Below the pieces are notes generated by a model, which did not search any database, was not told the DNA's origin, and worked only from the letters and a program-made list of their open reading frames with translations. DNA of 64,000 bases from Pseudomonadota bacterium (lineage in GTDB: Bacteria > Pseudomonadota > Alphaproteobacteria > Rhodobacterales > Rhodobacteraceae), in the NCBI GenBank assembly GCA_020161615.1, contig JAIUPD010000010.1, positions 62,001 through 126,000 of the forward strand. Reading direction: 5' to 3'. The translations under genes and the position numbers were made by a program. Shown piece by piece: positions 16,260 through 25,125 of this stretch. The first letter of the stretch is position 1, and each line of letters starts with the position of its first letter.

Positions 16260-17684
16260 TCAGGGGATGGTCTTGCCCGGGTTGAACAGATCGTCAGGAT
16301 CGAGCGCCCCTTTGATCGCCCGCATCGCCGCGAGTCGCGCCTTGCTGCGGTAGCGCGGCATGTAGGGCAGTTTCGCCTGGCCGATGCCGTGTTCTGCGCT
16401 GAACGACCCGCCGAGAGCGGCGACGCGATCCAGGATGCGGTCGATCTGCGCCGCCTGGGGCAGTGCGGCCCAGTCCCGGCCGGCCCCCGCCGCCAGCGTG
16501 TAATGCAGGTTCCCGTCGCCCAGATGCGCGACGGTATAGACCTCGAACCCCAGGGCGCGGGATTCGGCATCGGTCTGGACGACGAAATCCGGCACCGTGG
16601 CCAGCGGCAGCGAGAGGTCGAACATATAGCTGCCCTTCAGCGCATAGATCGCCTCGGCGGCACCCTCGCGCAGTTGCCAGAGCGCGTCGCGCTGCGCCTC
16701 CGAGGCGCAGATCACCGCGTCCGCGACCAGACCGTCCTCCATCAGCCCGGCCAGCACCTCGGTCACCAGCGCCTGCAGCCTCGGGGTGCCTTCGGGATCG
16801 GGCGCGGCATCGTCGCCCCGGGTCGAGGCGACTTCCAGCAGGATCCCGGTTTCGGGCGGCTCGGCCATCGGCGGGCGCTTGCCGTGATGGGCGCAGATCT
16901 GGCGCATCATCGACGCCGGCATGTATTCGAACGCTTCGACCAACCCGCCCGACGCATCCTGCAGCCGGTTCAGCACGCTCAGCGCCGAGGCCACGTCGGG
17001 CAGCGCCAGAAAGGCGGTGGCGCGGATGACCGGGGCGGGGAAGAGCCGCAGGCAGGCCGCCGTGATGATACCCAGGCTGCCTTCGGCGCCGATCATTAGG
17101 TCGCGCAGGTCATAGCCGGTGTTGTCCTTGCGCAGGCCGGACAGGTCGCTGACCACGCTGCCGTCGGCCATGACCGCCTCGATCCCCAGACACAGCGCGC
17201 GGGTATTGCCGTAGCGCAGGACGTTCGAGCCGCCGGCATTGGTCGACAGGTTCCCGCCGATGGTGCAGGAGCCGCGCGCGCCGAACATCAGCGGGAAGAT
17301 CAGGCCCTCGGGCGCGATGGCCTCCTGCAGGTTTTGCAGCACGCAACCGGCCTCGACCGTGACCGAACGCGCGGCGGGGTCGATCCGGCGGATCGCCTTC
17401 ATCCGGTCGAGCGAGAGCAGGATATGCGGCCGGTTGCCCAGCGGCACGGCGCCGCCCGCCACGCCGGTATTGCCCCCTTGCGGCGTGATCGCCACGCCCG
17501 CCGCCGCGCAGAGCCTGACGGCTGCCGCCACGGCCTCGGTCGAGGCGGGGCGGACCACGGCCAGGGCGGTGCCGGAATATTGGCCGGTCCAATCCGCAAG
17601 ATAGCGCGCGCAATCCACGGGATCGGTCAGCAGCGCCTCGGGGCCGAGGGCGCGGCGCAGGTCGTCGAGGAAGCTCGTATGCAT
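16260..17684 (-). CDS. FAD-linked oxidase, GlcD / D-2-hydroxyacid dehydrogenase type
   Basis: A 474-residue flavoprotein of the vanillyl-alcohol-oxidase superfamily. The N-terminal FAD domain shows ITPQGGNTGVAGGAVPLG (about 70-90) and the GARGSCTIGGNLSTNAGG loop. The C-terminal FAD-oxidase domain has the metal-site motif VAHLGDGNLHY and ends EHGIGQAKLPYM. This pattern fits D-lactate, glycolate or D-2-hydroxyglutarate dehydrogenases, which oxidise a 2-hydroxy acid to the 2-oxo acid. It starts 20 bp after tctA, so the imported carboxylate, or its product, is the likely substrate. Confidence 0.9.
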   Translation of the reverse strand: MHTSFLDDLRRALGPEALLTDPVDCARYLADWTGQYSGTALAVVRPASTEAVAAAVRLCAAAGVAITPQGGNTGVAGGAVPLGNRPHILLSLDRMKAIRRIDPAARSVTVEAGCVLQNLQEAIAPEGLIFPLMFGARGSCTIGGNLSTNAGGSNVLRYGNTRALCLGIEAVMADGSVVSDLSGLRKDNTGYDLRDLMIGAEGSLGIITAACLRLFPAPVIRATAFLALPDVASALSVLNRLQDASGGLVEAFEYMPASMMRQICAHHGKRPPMAEPPETGILLEVASTRGDDAAPDPEGTPRLQALVTEVLAGLMEDGLVADAVICASEAQRDALWQLREGAAEAIYALKGSYMFDLSLPLATVPDFVVQTDAESRALGFEVYTVAHLGDGNLHYTLAAGAGRDWAALPQAAQIDRILDRVAALGGSFSAEHGIGQAKLPYMPRYRSKARLAAMRAIKGALDPDDLFNPGKTIP

Positions 17685-17704
17685 GGAAAACTCCGGATCG
17701 GGGG

Positions 17705-19285
17705 TCAGCCGCGCCCCTCGCCCGGCGCACGGCCGGCGAGGAAGACCGTGGCGATCGCCATCAGCATGAAGGCGGTCGAGACCCAGGACGAGAACAGGAA
17801 GAACGGATCGCCGCCGGTTGCCGAGAACGCCTGCCGCGCGGCATTCTCGAGGCTGCCGGCGAGGATGAAGGCGATGACGAAGGGCAGGTGCGGGATGCGC
17901 AGGCAGCGGAACAGATAGCCCAGGACGCCGAAGCCGAAGGCGGTCCAGAGCGCGCCCAACCGCGGATCCTGCACATAGATCGCGGTCAGCGTGACCAGCA
18001 GCACGACCGGCAGCAGGTAACGGATCGGCACGCGTGACATGATCCCCATGCCGCGCATGAAAGCCCCGCCGATGGTCCAGTTCAGCAGGTTCCCCAGCGC
18101 CATCAGGGTGAAGATGCCGAAGGCCACCACCAGTTCCGGGTTGATCTGCGGATGGCTGAAGGTGAAGACCCCGGGCCCGGGGTTGAAGCCGCCGATGCTG
18201 TCGGCGGCGAGGATCAGGAACACCGCCGCCGCATTGCCGGGAATGCCCAGCGACAGCACGGGAATCAGGTTCGCGCCGCTGACCGCGCTGTTGGCGGCCT
18301 CGGTCGCGGCGATGCCCTCGGGCGCGCCTTCACCGAAATCGGCCTGCTCCGGCGTCTTGCGGCGGCCATGGACCTTGCGGCCCCAGGTGTAGCCCAGCGT
18401 CGCGGCCAGCGTGGAGCCCACGCCCGGCAATGCGCCGATCACGGTGCCGATCAGCGACGAGCGCAGGACATGCGGCAGGATCCGCTTCACGTCGCCCTTG
18501 CGCAGCCCGTCAGGGCCGGCGTCGGCGGTCTGGGCGGTGTCCCGGCTCACCCGCCCGCGCCAATGGTCGTCAAGCGTCCAGAAGATCTCGCCCAGGATCA
18601 GGATGCCCAGGACAGCCGAGACCATCGGAAAGCCCTGACCCAGGGCCTCTATCCCCAAGGTCAGCCGGGGATGGAAATCCTGGCCCGTCGCCACCATGGC
18701 CGCCAGCATCCCGAGGCCGATGGCGATCAGTCCCTTGCCGACCGAACTGCCCATCACCGCGGCGATGAAGGTCAGCGACAGCAGGATCAGCGCGGTCTTC
18801 TCGGGCAGGTCGAGAAAGCGCTCGACCAGAACGGCCAGAAAGGGCGCGCAGACGAAGAGCGCGATGTCGGACAGCGTGTCGCCGGTGACCGAGGACAGAT
18901 GCGCGATCTTCAGCGCCCGGCGCGGCATGCCGCGGCGGGTCATCGGATAGCCGTCGAGCGTGGTCATGAAAGCGTCGGGCGTGCCGGGGATGTTGAACAG
19001 CACGGCCGGCACAGCGCCGCCCACCGTCGCGCCCTTCATGATGCCGATCAGGAAGCCGAAGACCGGCAGCAGAGCATCCGGGCGCACGCCGAAGATCGAG
19101 ATCAGGATCGGCAGCGACACGGCCATGGCCATCGGCCCCGCCAGCCCGGGCGTCGCGCCCACGGCAATGCCGGTCAACAGGCCGAGGAACAGCATGGCCG
19201 GGGCGGCGGGGATGCCGATGCCGGCCAGCGAGAACAGCTCGGGCCCGCCGAACACCGCCCCGATGCCCATCAGGACATAATCCAT
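17705..19285 (-). CDS. tctA: Tripartite tricarboxylate transporter, large permease TctA
   Basis: A 526-residue membrane protein with about 12 hydrophobic segments. The family signatures are visible: GLLTGIAVGATPGLAGPMAM near residue 40, GATVGGAVPAVLFNIPGTPD near 105 and GVGSTLAATLGY near 325. The start at 19285 shares a TGATG junction with tctB; upstream in-frame codons lie inside tctB. The TctA family couples solute entry to an ion gradient and works with TctB and the periplasmic TctC. The FAD oxidase follows 20 bp downstream. Confidence 0.95.
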   Translation of the reverse strand: MDYVLMGIGAVFGGPELFSLAGIGIPAAPAMLFLGLLTGIAVGATPGLAGPMAMAVSLPILISIFGVRPDALLPVFGFLIGIMKGATVGGAVPAVLFNIPGTPDAFMTTLDGYPMTRRGMPRRALKIAHLSSVTGDTLSDIALFVCAPFLAVLVERFLDLPEKTALILLSLTFIAAVMGSSVGKGLIAIGLGMLAAMVATGQDFHPRLTLGIEALGQGFPMVSAVLGILILGEIFWTLDDHWRGRVSRDTAQTADAGPDGLRKGDVKRILPHVLRSSLIGTVIGALPGVGSTLAATLGYTWGRKVHGRRKTPEQADFGEGAPEGIAATEAANSAVSGANLIPVLSLGIPGNAAAVFLILAADSIGGFNPGPGVFTFSHPQINPELVVAFGIFTLMALGNLLNWTIGGAFMRGMGIMSRVPIRYLLPVVLLVTLTAIYVQDPRLGALWTAFGFGVLGYLFRCLRIPHLPFVIAFILAGSLENAARQAFSATGGDPFFLFSSWVSTAFMLMAIATVFLAGRAPGEGRG

Positions 19286-19845
19286 CACACGTCTCCGTTG
19301 GGCGGCAGCAGAAAGTCCTTGAACGGCAGGTCGTAGAACATCGCCAGCAGCAGGGCGGCAAGAAAACCGATGACGAAGGCCCTGACGCTCGGCCGACGTT
19401 CGGCCAGGGCGATCAGGCTGCCGACCAGGATCGTGCCGCCGGTGACATAGCCGAGGTATTTCCACGGCAGGCTCGCCCTGAGCGACCGGTAGCCGCCCTC
19501 GGTCAGCAGCGATGCCAGGGCAGGACCGGTCCAGCGCATGGCCAGCAGGCTGATCAGGAAAATCACGAAGAGGAGGAGGAGGAAGCCCAGCTGCGCACGA
19601 CCCAAGCCGCTGGGCCTCTGCCCCGAGACGGGTTTGAGCCAGGCCTCGATGGCCAGCACGAGACCCGCCAGGATGAGGATGCCGAAGGCGACGGCCGGTC
19701 CCATGGCATCCCCGATCCGGTACTGCCCGCGGATCCGCTCGACGATGCCGCTGCCGGTATCGGCGGGCAGCCAGAGCAGGAGCGCGGCCAGCGCCAGGGC
19801 CAGGGCGGCGAGCCCCAGCACAAGGTCGGCGGTCAGGCGTGGCAT
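19285..19845 (-). CDS. tctB: Tripartite tricarboxylate transporter, small permease TctB
   Basis: A 186-residue protein with four hydrophobic segments, the usual TctB architecture: LVLGLAALALALAALLLWL at the N-terminus, a second near residue 45, then two more near 90 and 150. The start at 19845 follows AGGGAGGAAGAC, a strong ribosome-binding site. It starts 31 bp after tctC and shares one base with the tctA start. Sequence conservation in TctB is low, so the call rests on topology and position between TctC and TctA. Confidence 0.9.
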   Translation of the reverse strand: MPRLTADLVLGLAALALALAALLLWLPADTGSGIVERIRGQYRIGDAMGPAVAFGILILAGLVLAIEAWLKPVSGQRPSGLGRAQLGFLLLLFVIFLISLLAMRWTGPALASLLTEGGYRSLRASLPWKYLGYVTGGTILVGSLIALAERRPSVRAFVIGFLAALLLAMFYDLPFKDFLLPPNGDV

Positions 19846-19876
19846 GGTGTCTTCCTCCCTCGCCGCCGGGCGCCGG

Positions 19877-20836
19877 TCAGCGCACGGTGTCGATGAGCCG
19901 CACGGAATCCTCGACCGCCGCCTGCAGATAGGCGTCAAGCGCCTCGCCCGTCAGAACCGAAGCGCCGCCGAAATTGCGCGCGATCAGCGCGCCGGCCTCG
20001 GTCTCGGGGTTCTGGACAACCGAGGCAATCGCCCCGGCCAGGGCCTCGCGGGCCTCGTCGGGGATACCGGCGGGCGCCACGAACATGAAGTAGCCGTCGA
20101 GATAGAAGTTGCTGCCCAGGTCGCGGATCGTCGGCGCATCGGGGCTTTCGGCCAGCGGGGTCGGGATGCCGCTGGCCACGTTGACCATCTCGCCGCCCGC
20201 GACGGCGCTGGCCTGTGCCCCGGCCACCCAGCCAAGATCCAGATCGCCCGCGCGCAGCCCGTTCATGATCTCGGACCCGCCCTGTACCTGCACGATGTTG
20301 AAGTCGATGCCCGAGCCGAGGCTCAGGTGATAGGCCATGTCCGCCTGCCGCTCGGTCGCGGCGCCGAGCCGGATCGGCCGGCCGGCCTCGTGCGCGGCCT
20401 CGACCGCCTCCCAGCTGGCGAAATCGCCGTTCGCCATGGCGACAAGGCCCAGCTGGAAGGCGGCGGTGGTGGCGAGCGGCGTGAAATTCGATGCCTGCAG
20501 ATCCGGGTTGCCGACGCGCACCGCGTTATAGGCCAGCGTTTCCGAGACGATCATGCCGATCACGCTGCCATCGGCGGGCGCATCGCGCAGTTGCTGCGTC
20601 AGGGTCAGGCCGCTGTTGCCGGTGACCTGCTGCGGCAGGATGGTCCAGCCGGTCGCATCCTCGATCCCCTGCGCGACGAGCCGCGCCTGGGTATCCGCGC
20701 CGCCGCCGGCGGCAAAGCCGATCATCAGAGTGATCGGACCCGGCGGCGTCCAGCCGGTCGATTGGGCGAAGGCGGGAAGGGTGAAGCAGGCGCCGGCCAG
20801 CAAGGCTGCCGCGCAGGTCGGGATGGCACGAATCAT
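19877..20836 (-). CDS. tctC: Tripartite tricarboxylate transporter substrate-binding protein (TctC/Bug)
   Basis: A 319-residue periplasmic receptor with a signal peptide (AALLAGACFTLPAFA, cut near residue 25). The Bug-family first loop is present: PITLMIGFAAGGGADTQARL, where the glycine-rich turn holds a substrate carboxylate. It is the first gene of the tctCBA-oxidase transcript. Bug proteins usually bind small di- or tricarboxylates or related acids; the ligand here cannot be read from sequence. The promoter region upstream is shared with marR. Confidence 0.94.
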   Translation of the reverse strand: MIRAIPTCAAALLAGACFTLPAFAQSTGWTPPGPITLMIGFAAGGGADTQARLVAQGIEDATGWTILPQQVTGNSGLTLTQQLRDAPADGSVIGMIVSETLAYNAVRVGNPDLQASNFTPLATTAAFQLGLVAMANGDFASWEAVEAAHEAGRPIRLGAATERQADMAYHLSLGSGIDFNIVQVQGGSEIMNGLRAGDLDLGWVAGAQASAVAGGEMVNVASGIPTPLAESPDAPTIRDLGSNFYLDGYFMFVAPAGIPDEAREALAGAIASVVQNPETEAGALIARNFGGASVLTGEALDAYLQAAVEDSVRLIDTVR

Positions 20837-20881
20837 CAGTCTCCTCCTCTGATGCCTCCAACGTCCGAAATGAAGGTAGAA

Positions 20882-20905
20882 AAGTCAACTTAATATTGTT
20901 GACTT
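20882..20905. promoter_or_regulatory. MarR operator: perfect 8-bp inverted repeat in the tctC-marR intergenic region
   Basis: AAGTCAAC at 20882-20889 and GTTGACTT at 20898-20905 are perfect inverted arms around the 8-bp AT-only spacer TTAATATT, which contains TAATAT, a possible -10. A third near-copy of the half-site (AGGTCAAC) lies at 20924-20931. The position between two divergent genes fits an autoregulating MarR dimer that shuts both promoters. Confidence 0.75.
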
Positions 20906-20951
20906 GTCCACCTTAATCCGGGAAGGTCAACATAGGGGAAGAGGAATTGTC

Positions 20952-21437
20952 ATGGCGAAGAGTGACATAGATTCAGCGATCGAACTGCGCCTGCCGCTGC
21001 CGTTGCTGGTGTTCCAGTTGCACAGCCTGCTCAACGCGCAGGCGCGGGCGCTGATCTCGAAACGCGGGGATCTGAGCCTCGCGCAATGGCGGGTTCTGCG
21101 GCTGATCAGCCTCGACGTGGCGCACACCAGCACGGCGCTGCGCAAGCTGATGGGCATCGACAAGAGCCAGTTCTCCAAGGAGATCAGCCAGTTGATCGCC
21201 GACGGCTATATCACCAGCGCGCCCTATGAGGCGGATCGCCGCCAGCAGCTTCTTGCCATGACCGACAAGGGCCGCGCCGCCTATGCCCGCATCGCCCCCG
21301 CGCTGGATGCGCGGCAGGCGCATCTGATGGGCGCCCTGACCGACAGCCAGCGCGACGTGATGTTCGAGGCCATCAAGGCCCTCGCCGAGGCCGCGCAGCG
21401 GCTCGATTTCGACACTGACGAGGAAGACAACGCATGA
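20952..21437 (+). CDS. MarR-family transcriptional regulator
   Basis: A 161-residue winged-helix regulator. The DNA-binding core (residues 45-110) reads LSLAQWRVLRLIS, STALRKLMGIDKSQFSKEIS as the recognition helix region, and the wing SAPYEADRRQQLLAMTDKG. The start at 20952 follows AGAGG. It overlaps the sulfatase start by 4 bp. It probably represses both its own operon and tctCBA until a phenolic or carboxylic ligand binds. The nearby perfect inverted repeat is its likely operator. Confidence 0.93.
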   Translation: MAKSDIDSAIELRLPLPLLVFQLHSLLNAQARALISKRGDLSLAQWRVLRLISLDVAHTSTALRKLMGIDKSQFSKEISQLIADGYITSAPYEADRRQQLLAMTDKGRAAYARIAPALDARQAHLMGALTDSQRDVMFEAIKALAEAAQRLDFDTDEEDNA

Positions 21438-22870
21438 GCCGTACCCCCAACCTGCTGGTGATCCTGTCCGACCAGCATCAGGCGCAGGCCCTGTCCTGCG
21501 CCGGCCATCCCGTCGTCCGCACGCCGAACCTCGATGCGCTGGCCGAACGCGGCACGAGGTTTACCGAGGCCTATACCCCCTCGCCGATCTGCGTCCCCGC
21601 GCGCGCGGCCTTCGCCACCGGCCGCTATGTCCATCAGCTCCGGCTTTGGGACAACGCCATGCCCTATACCGGCCAGCCGCGCGGCTGGGGTCACGCGCTG
21701 CAGGACAGGGGCATCCGCGTCGAATCCATCGGCAAACTGCATTACCGGCAGATCGGCGACGATACCGGCTTTGACGTGCAGCACATCCCGATGCATGTGG
21801 TGGACGGCAAGGGCATGGTCTGGGGCTCGATCCGCCGTGAAGACCAGCGCGTCTACAAGCGCGAGGTGCGGATGATGGGCGACGAGGTAGGCCCCGGCGA
21901 GAGCAGCTACACGATATACGACGCCGCGGTGACCCAACGCACCTGCGACTGGCTGGCCGAGGCCGAGGGGGCCGAGGCGCCCTGGTGCCTCTATGTCGGC
22001 CTCGTCGCGCCACATCACCCGCTGATCGCGCCGCCCGACTTCTACGAGATGTACCCGACCGACCAGCTGCCGGCCGACAAGATGCGAGGCCTGCCCCGGC
22101 ATCCCTGGATCGACAAGACCGCCGCCGCGATGGTCGGCGAGGAAGGCTGGAAGGACGAGGAAGAGCGCCGCGTCGCGATCGCCGCCTATTACGGGCTGAC
22201 CAGCTACATGGACCATAATGTCGGCCGCATCGTCGCCGCCTTGAAGGCGAGCGGCCAGTTCGAGAACACGACGATCATCTATTCCAGCGACCATGGCGAG
22301 AGCCTCGGCACCCGCAACCTCTGGGGCAAGATGACGATGTACGAGGAAAGCGCGAAGATCCCGCTGATCGTCGCCCCCGCCCCGTCGCTGGCGGCCTCGG
22401 TCCCGGCGCGTTGCGCGACGCCTGCCAGCCTGCTTGATGTGTCCGAGACGATCCTCGACCATTTCAAGGCGCCACTGGAGGGCGAGCGGCCGGGACAGTC
22501 GCTCTATGACCTCGCCGCCGCGCCGGTCGACGCAGAGCGCGCCGTCTTCAGCGAATATCACGCAGTCGGCGCGGTCTCGGGCGCCTTCATGCTGCGCCAG
22601 GGCCGTTGGAAGCTGATCCATTACGTCGGCTTCCCGCCCGAGCTTTTCGACCTTGCGGCTGATCCCGAGGAAGCGGTGAACCGCGCCACCGATCCCACCT
22701 GCGCCGAGGCGCTGGCCGCGATGCAGGCCGCCCTGCGCGCGATCTGCGATCCCGAAGCGGTCGATGCCCAGGCCTTCGCCGATCAGGACGCGATGATTGA
22801 AAGCTATGGCGGGACGGCCATTGCCGCCTCGATCGGTGCGCCGTCGTCGACCCCGCCGCCGAAGCACTGA
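21434..22870 (+). CDS. Cytoplasmic sulfatase (arylsulfatase/choline-sulfatase-like)
   Basis: A 478-residue member of the formylglycine sulfatase family. The maturation motif is C53-V-P-A-R, so Cys53 is the residue to be oxidised. The metal-binding start SDQHQAQALS and the central SSDHGESLGTRNLWGK motif resemble choline-sulfatase and phosphonate monoester hydrolase relatives. There is no signal peptide, so it acts in the cytoplasm, which requires that the sulfate ester be imported first; the TTT system next door could do this. It is coupled to marR by an ATGA overlap. The sulfatase-maturating enzyme is not in the window. Phosphoester hydrolysis is the main alternative. Confidence 0.9.
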   Translation: MSRTPNLLVILSDQHQAQALSCAGHPVVRTPNLDALAERGTRFTEAYTPSPICVPARAAFATGRYVHQLRLWDNAMPYTGQPRGWGHALQDRGIRVESIGKLHYRQIGDDTGFDVQHIPMHVVDGKGMVWGSIRREDQRVYKREVRMMGDEVGPGESSYTIYDAAVTQRTCDWLAEAEGAEAPWCLYVGLVAPHHPLIAPPDFYEMYPTDQLPADKMRGLPRHPWIDKTAAAMVGEEGWKDEEERRVAIAAYYGLTSYMDHNVGRIVAALKASGQFENTTIIYSSDHGESLGTRNLWGKMTMYEESAKIPLIVAPAPSLAASVPARCATPASLLDVSETILDHFKAPLEGERPGQSLYDLAAAPVDAERAVFSEYHAVGAVSGAFMLRQGRWKLIHYVGFPPELFDLAADPEEAVNRATDPTCAEALAAMQAALRAICDPEAVDAQAFADQDAMIESYGGTAIAASIGAPSSTPPPKH

Positions 22871-22937
22871 GGCCTCGGACGGCGACGCCCGCCGATGGGT
22901 GGGCATGCCCGCGAACTGGTCCGCACCCTGGAGCCCG

Positions 22938-23834
22938 TCAGCGGGGTAGCTGCATCTGATTGCGCAGCCGGAACAGGATAGCGGTAAAATCCCGCACCAA
23001 CCCGGCGCGCTGGGTGTCGGGGCGGAAAACCAGAAGCGAGCGGAAGGTCACCTTGGGTGCGAAGGGTCTGAGCACGAGGCCGCGCTCGCTGTAGCCCTCG
23101 GCCGAGATCGGATTCACGAATCCTACTGCATCCCCGGACAGGGCCAGCGCGCAGATCGTCGCCGATGACGGCGTCTCGAGGATGTAATCGGCCCGGTGGC
23201 CCGCCTCCCTCAGCGCGGCATCCAGCCGGTGGCGGGCTCGGTCCTCGGGCGACAGGCCGATCAGCGGCCAGGCCACCAGATCCGCGGGGGTCACCACCTC
23301 CTTGCGCGCCAGGGGATGATCCGGCGCCATCGCGATCACCCCGGCCACGCTGAGGAAGGATTGGGTGTCGACGCCGGACTGGTCGATCTCGTCCGCGGCC
23401 AGCCCGACATCGATCTGGCCATCCGCCACCAGATTGCGCACCTGGGCTGACGAGGTGACCTGCAGCAGGATGCGGATCTTGGGGTGATCCATGCGGAAAT
23501 GCTGGATCGCGCGCGCTACCAGCGTCGGCCCCAGAACCGACAGGCTGGCGACACGCAAAAGGCCCGAGCCATATTCGCGGATCGAGGCCGCCGCGGACCT
23601 CAGCCGGTCCAGCCCCTTGTAGCTTTCGGTCACCTCGCGAAAAAAGAGCTGCCCCTCGGGCGTCGGCACCAGCCGCCCGCGCACCCGGTCGAACAGGGCA
23701 AAGCCCAGCGACGCCTCCAGCTCGGCGATGGTGCGGCTGACCGCCGGCTGGGTGACCTGCAGCAATTCCGCCGCGCGCACCGTCGAGCCCGAGATCATCA
23801 CCGAGCGGAAGGCCTCCAGCTGCCGGAAGTTCAT
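22938..23834 (-). CDS. LysR-family transcriptional regulator
   Basis: A 298-residue regulator. The N-terminal helix-turn-helix (FRQLEAFRSVMISGSTVRAA, then LQVTQPAVSRTIAELE) is followed by the usual linker helix and a two-lobed effector domain from about residue 90. The start at 23834 is where LysR homology begins. It is divergent from the cystathionine beta-lyase-like gene, the normal layout for a LysR activator and its target. The amino-acid importer downstream of that target suggests it senses an amino acid or sulfur compound. Confidence 0.93.
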   Translation of the reverse strand: MNFRQLEAFRSVMISGSTVRAAELLQVTQPAVSRTIAELEASLGFALFDRVRGRLVPTPEGQLFFREVTESYKGLDRLRSAAASIREYGSGLLRVASLSVLGPTLVARAIQHFRMDHPKIRILLQVTSSAQVRNLVADGQIDVGLAADEIDQSGVDTQSFLSVAGVIAMAPDHPLARKEVVTPADLVAWPLIGLSPEDRARHRLDAALREAGHRADYILETPSSATICALALSGDAVGFVNPISAEGYSERGLVLRPFAPKVTFRSLLVFRPDTQRAGLVRDFTAILFRLRNQMQLPR

Positions 23835-23934
23835 CGCCCATCCTATAAGGTTTCCGCATAGAGCTATGCAGTCCAATCAGTAGTATTACTAGCCTGAACG
23901 CGCTTTGATCAAGCCATTCAGAACAGGACATCCC
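23835..23934. promoter_or_regulatory. Divergent promoter region with LysR-type palindromes
   Basis: A 100-bp gap between the LysR gene and the lyase gene. It holds a perfect palindrome GCATAG-AG-CTATGC at 23856-23869 and a second one, TAGTA-T-TACTA, at 23881-23891. The two centres are about 23 bp apart, close to two helical turns, as in LysR recognition and activation sites. Confidence 0.55.
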
Positions 23935-25122
23935 ATGAAAGACGCCACGCGATGCATCATCCACCCCGCGGTCTCGACCGAGGGTTTCGACAGTCTCGCG
24001 GTCCCGGTGCATCGGGCCTCGACCATCCTCTTCAAGGATGCGGCCGCCTATGCCGCCCGCACCCAGCGCGATCTGGACGGCTATTCCTATGGCCTGCACG
24101 GCACACCCACCACCCGCACGCTTGAGGCGCAGCTGACCGCGCTGGAGGGCGGGCTGCGCACGGTTCTGGTGCCCTCGGGTCAGGCGGCGCTGGCGATGGT
24201 GCTGCTGACAGTGCTGATGCCCGGCGATTGCGTGCTGATCCCCGACACCGCCTATCCGCCGCTGACCGGGCTGTGCCGCCACTACCTTGAACCGCGCGGC
24301 GTGGCCTGGCGGATCTATCCGGCCGATGGCGCGGGTCTTGAGGCGATGATCGACGCCTCGGTGAAGCTGATCTGGATGGAGAGCCCCGGCTCGACCACGA
24401 TGGAGGTGCAGGACGTGCCCGCCATCGTGGCGCTGGCGCGGCGGCATGGCGTGCTGACCGGCATCGACAATACCTGGGCCACGCCGCTGCTGTTCAAGCC
24501 GCTGGAACACGGCGTCGATTTCTCGATGCAGGCGTTGAGCAAATATGTCGGCGGGCATTCCGACCTGCTTCTCGGTTCGATCACCGTGTCGGATCTGGAG
24601 CTGCGCCGCCGCCTGCGCGACACGATGCGGATGCTCGGCCTGGGGGTTTCGCCCGACGACGCGGCGCTGGCGCTGCGTGGGTTGGAGACGATGGCGGTGC
24701 GTCTGGCGCATGTGGGCAGGGTCGGGCTGGATTTTGCGCGACGGCTGCAGGGAATGCCCGGCACCGGCGAAATCCTGCACCCGGCCCTGCCCGGCGCGCC
24801 CGGCCATGCCCTGTGGCAGCGTGATTTCAAGGGCGCCAGCGGATTGTTCAGCGTGGTTCTGGACGAAGCGGCCGAGCCCCTTCTGGAGACGGCGCTGAAC
24901 CGGCTGAAGACCTTTCGCATCGGGTCGAGCTGGGGTGGCACGCGCAGCCTGATCGCGCCGATGAGCGTGAAGTCGAACCGGATCTTCCCCCATCCCCGGA
25001 ACGACCGGACCATCCTGCGGATCTGTATCGGGCTCGAAGACCCGGCCGATCTGTGGGCCGACCTTGAAACGTTGTTCGCAGCGCTTCAGCCCCATCCCCA
25101 AGCGGTAGAACAGGAAGGATAA
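23935..25122 (+). CDS. metC: Cystathionine beta-lyase-like PLP enzyme
   Basis: A 395-residue enzyme of the Cys/Met-metabolism PLP family. The N-terminal SYGLHGTPTTRTLEAQLTAL is the conserved substrate/cofactor entry region. The PLP lysine lies in QALSKYVGGHSD. The GSSWGGTRSL motif near 335 and the late arginine motif LRICIGLED fit MetC. It cleaves cystathionine or cystine-like thioethers to pyruvate, ammonia and a thiol. The start at 23935 has AGGA upstream. aapJ starts 3 bp after its stop, so uptake and cleavage are linked; cystine, cystathionine or a sulfur amino acid is the likely imported compound. Confidence 0.9.
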   Translation: MKDATRCIIHPAVSTEGFDSLAVPVHRASTILFKDAAAYAARTQRDLDGYSYGLHGTPTTRTLEAQLTALEGGLRTVLVPSGQAALAMVLLTVLMPGDCVLIPDTAYPPLTGLCRHYLEPRGVAWRIYPADGAGLEAMIDASVKLIWMESPGSTTMEVQDVPAIVALARRHGVLTGIDNTWATPLLFKPLEHGVDFSMQALSKYVGGHSDLLLGSITVSDLELRRRLRDTMRMLGLGVSPDDAALALRGLETMAVRLAHVGRVGLDFARRLQGMPGTGEILHPALPGAPGHALWQRDFKGASGLFSVVLDEAAEPLLETALNRLKTFRIGSSWGGTRSLIAPMSVKSNRIFPHPRNDRTILRICIGLEDPADLWADLETLFAALQPHPQAVEQEG

Positions 25123-25125
25123 GAC

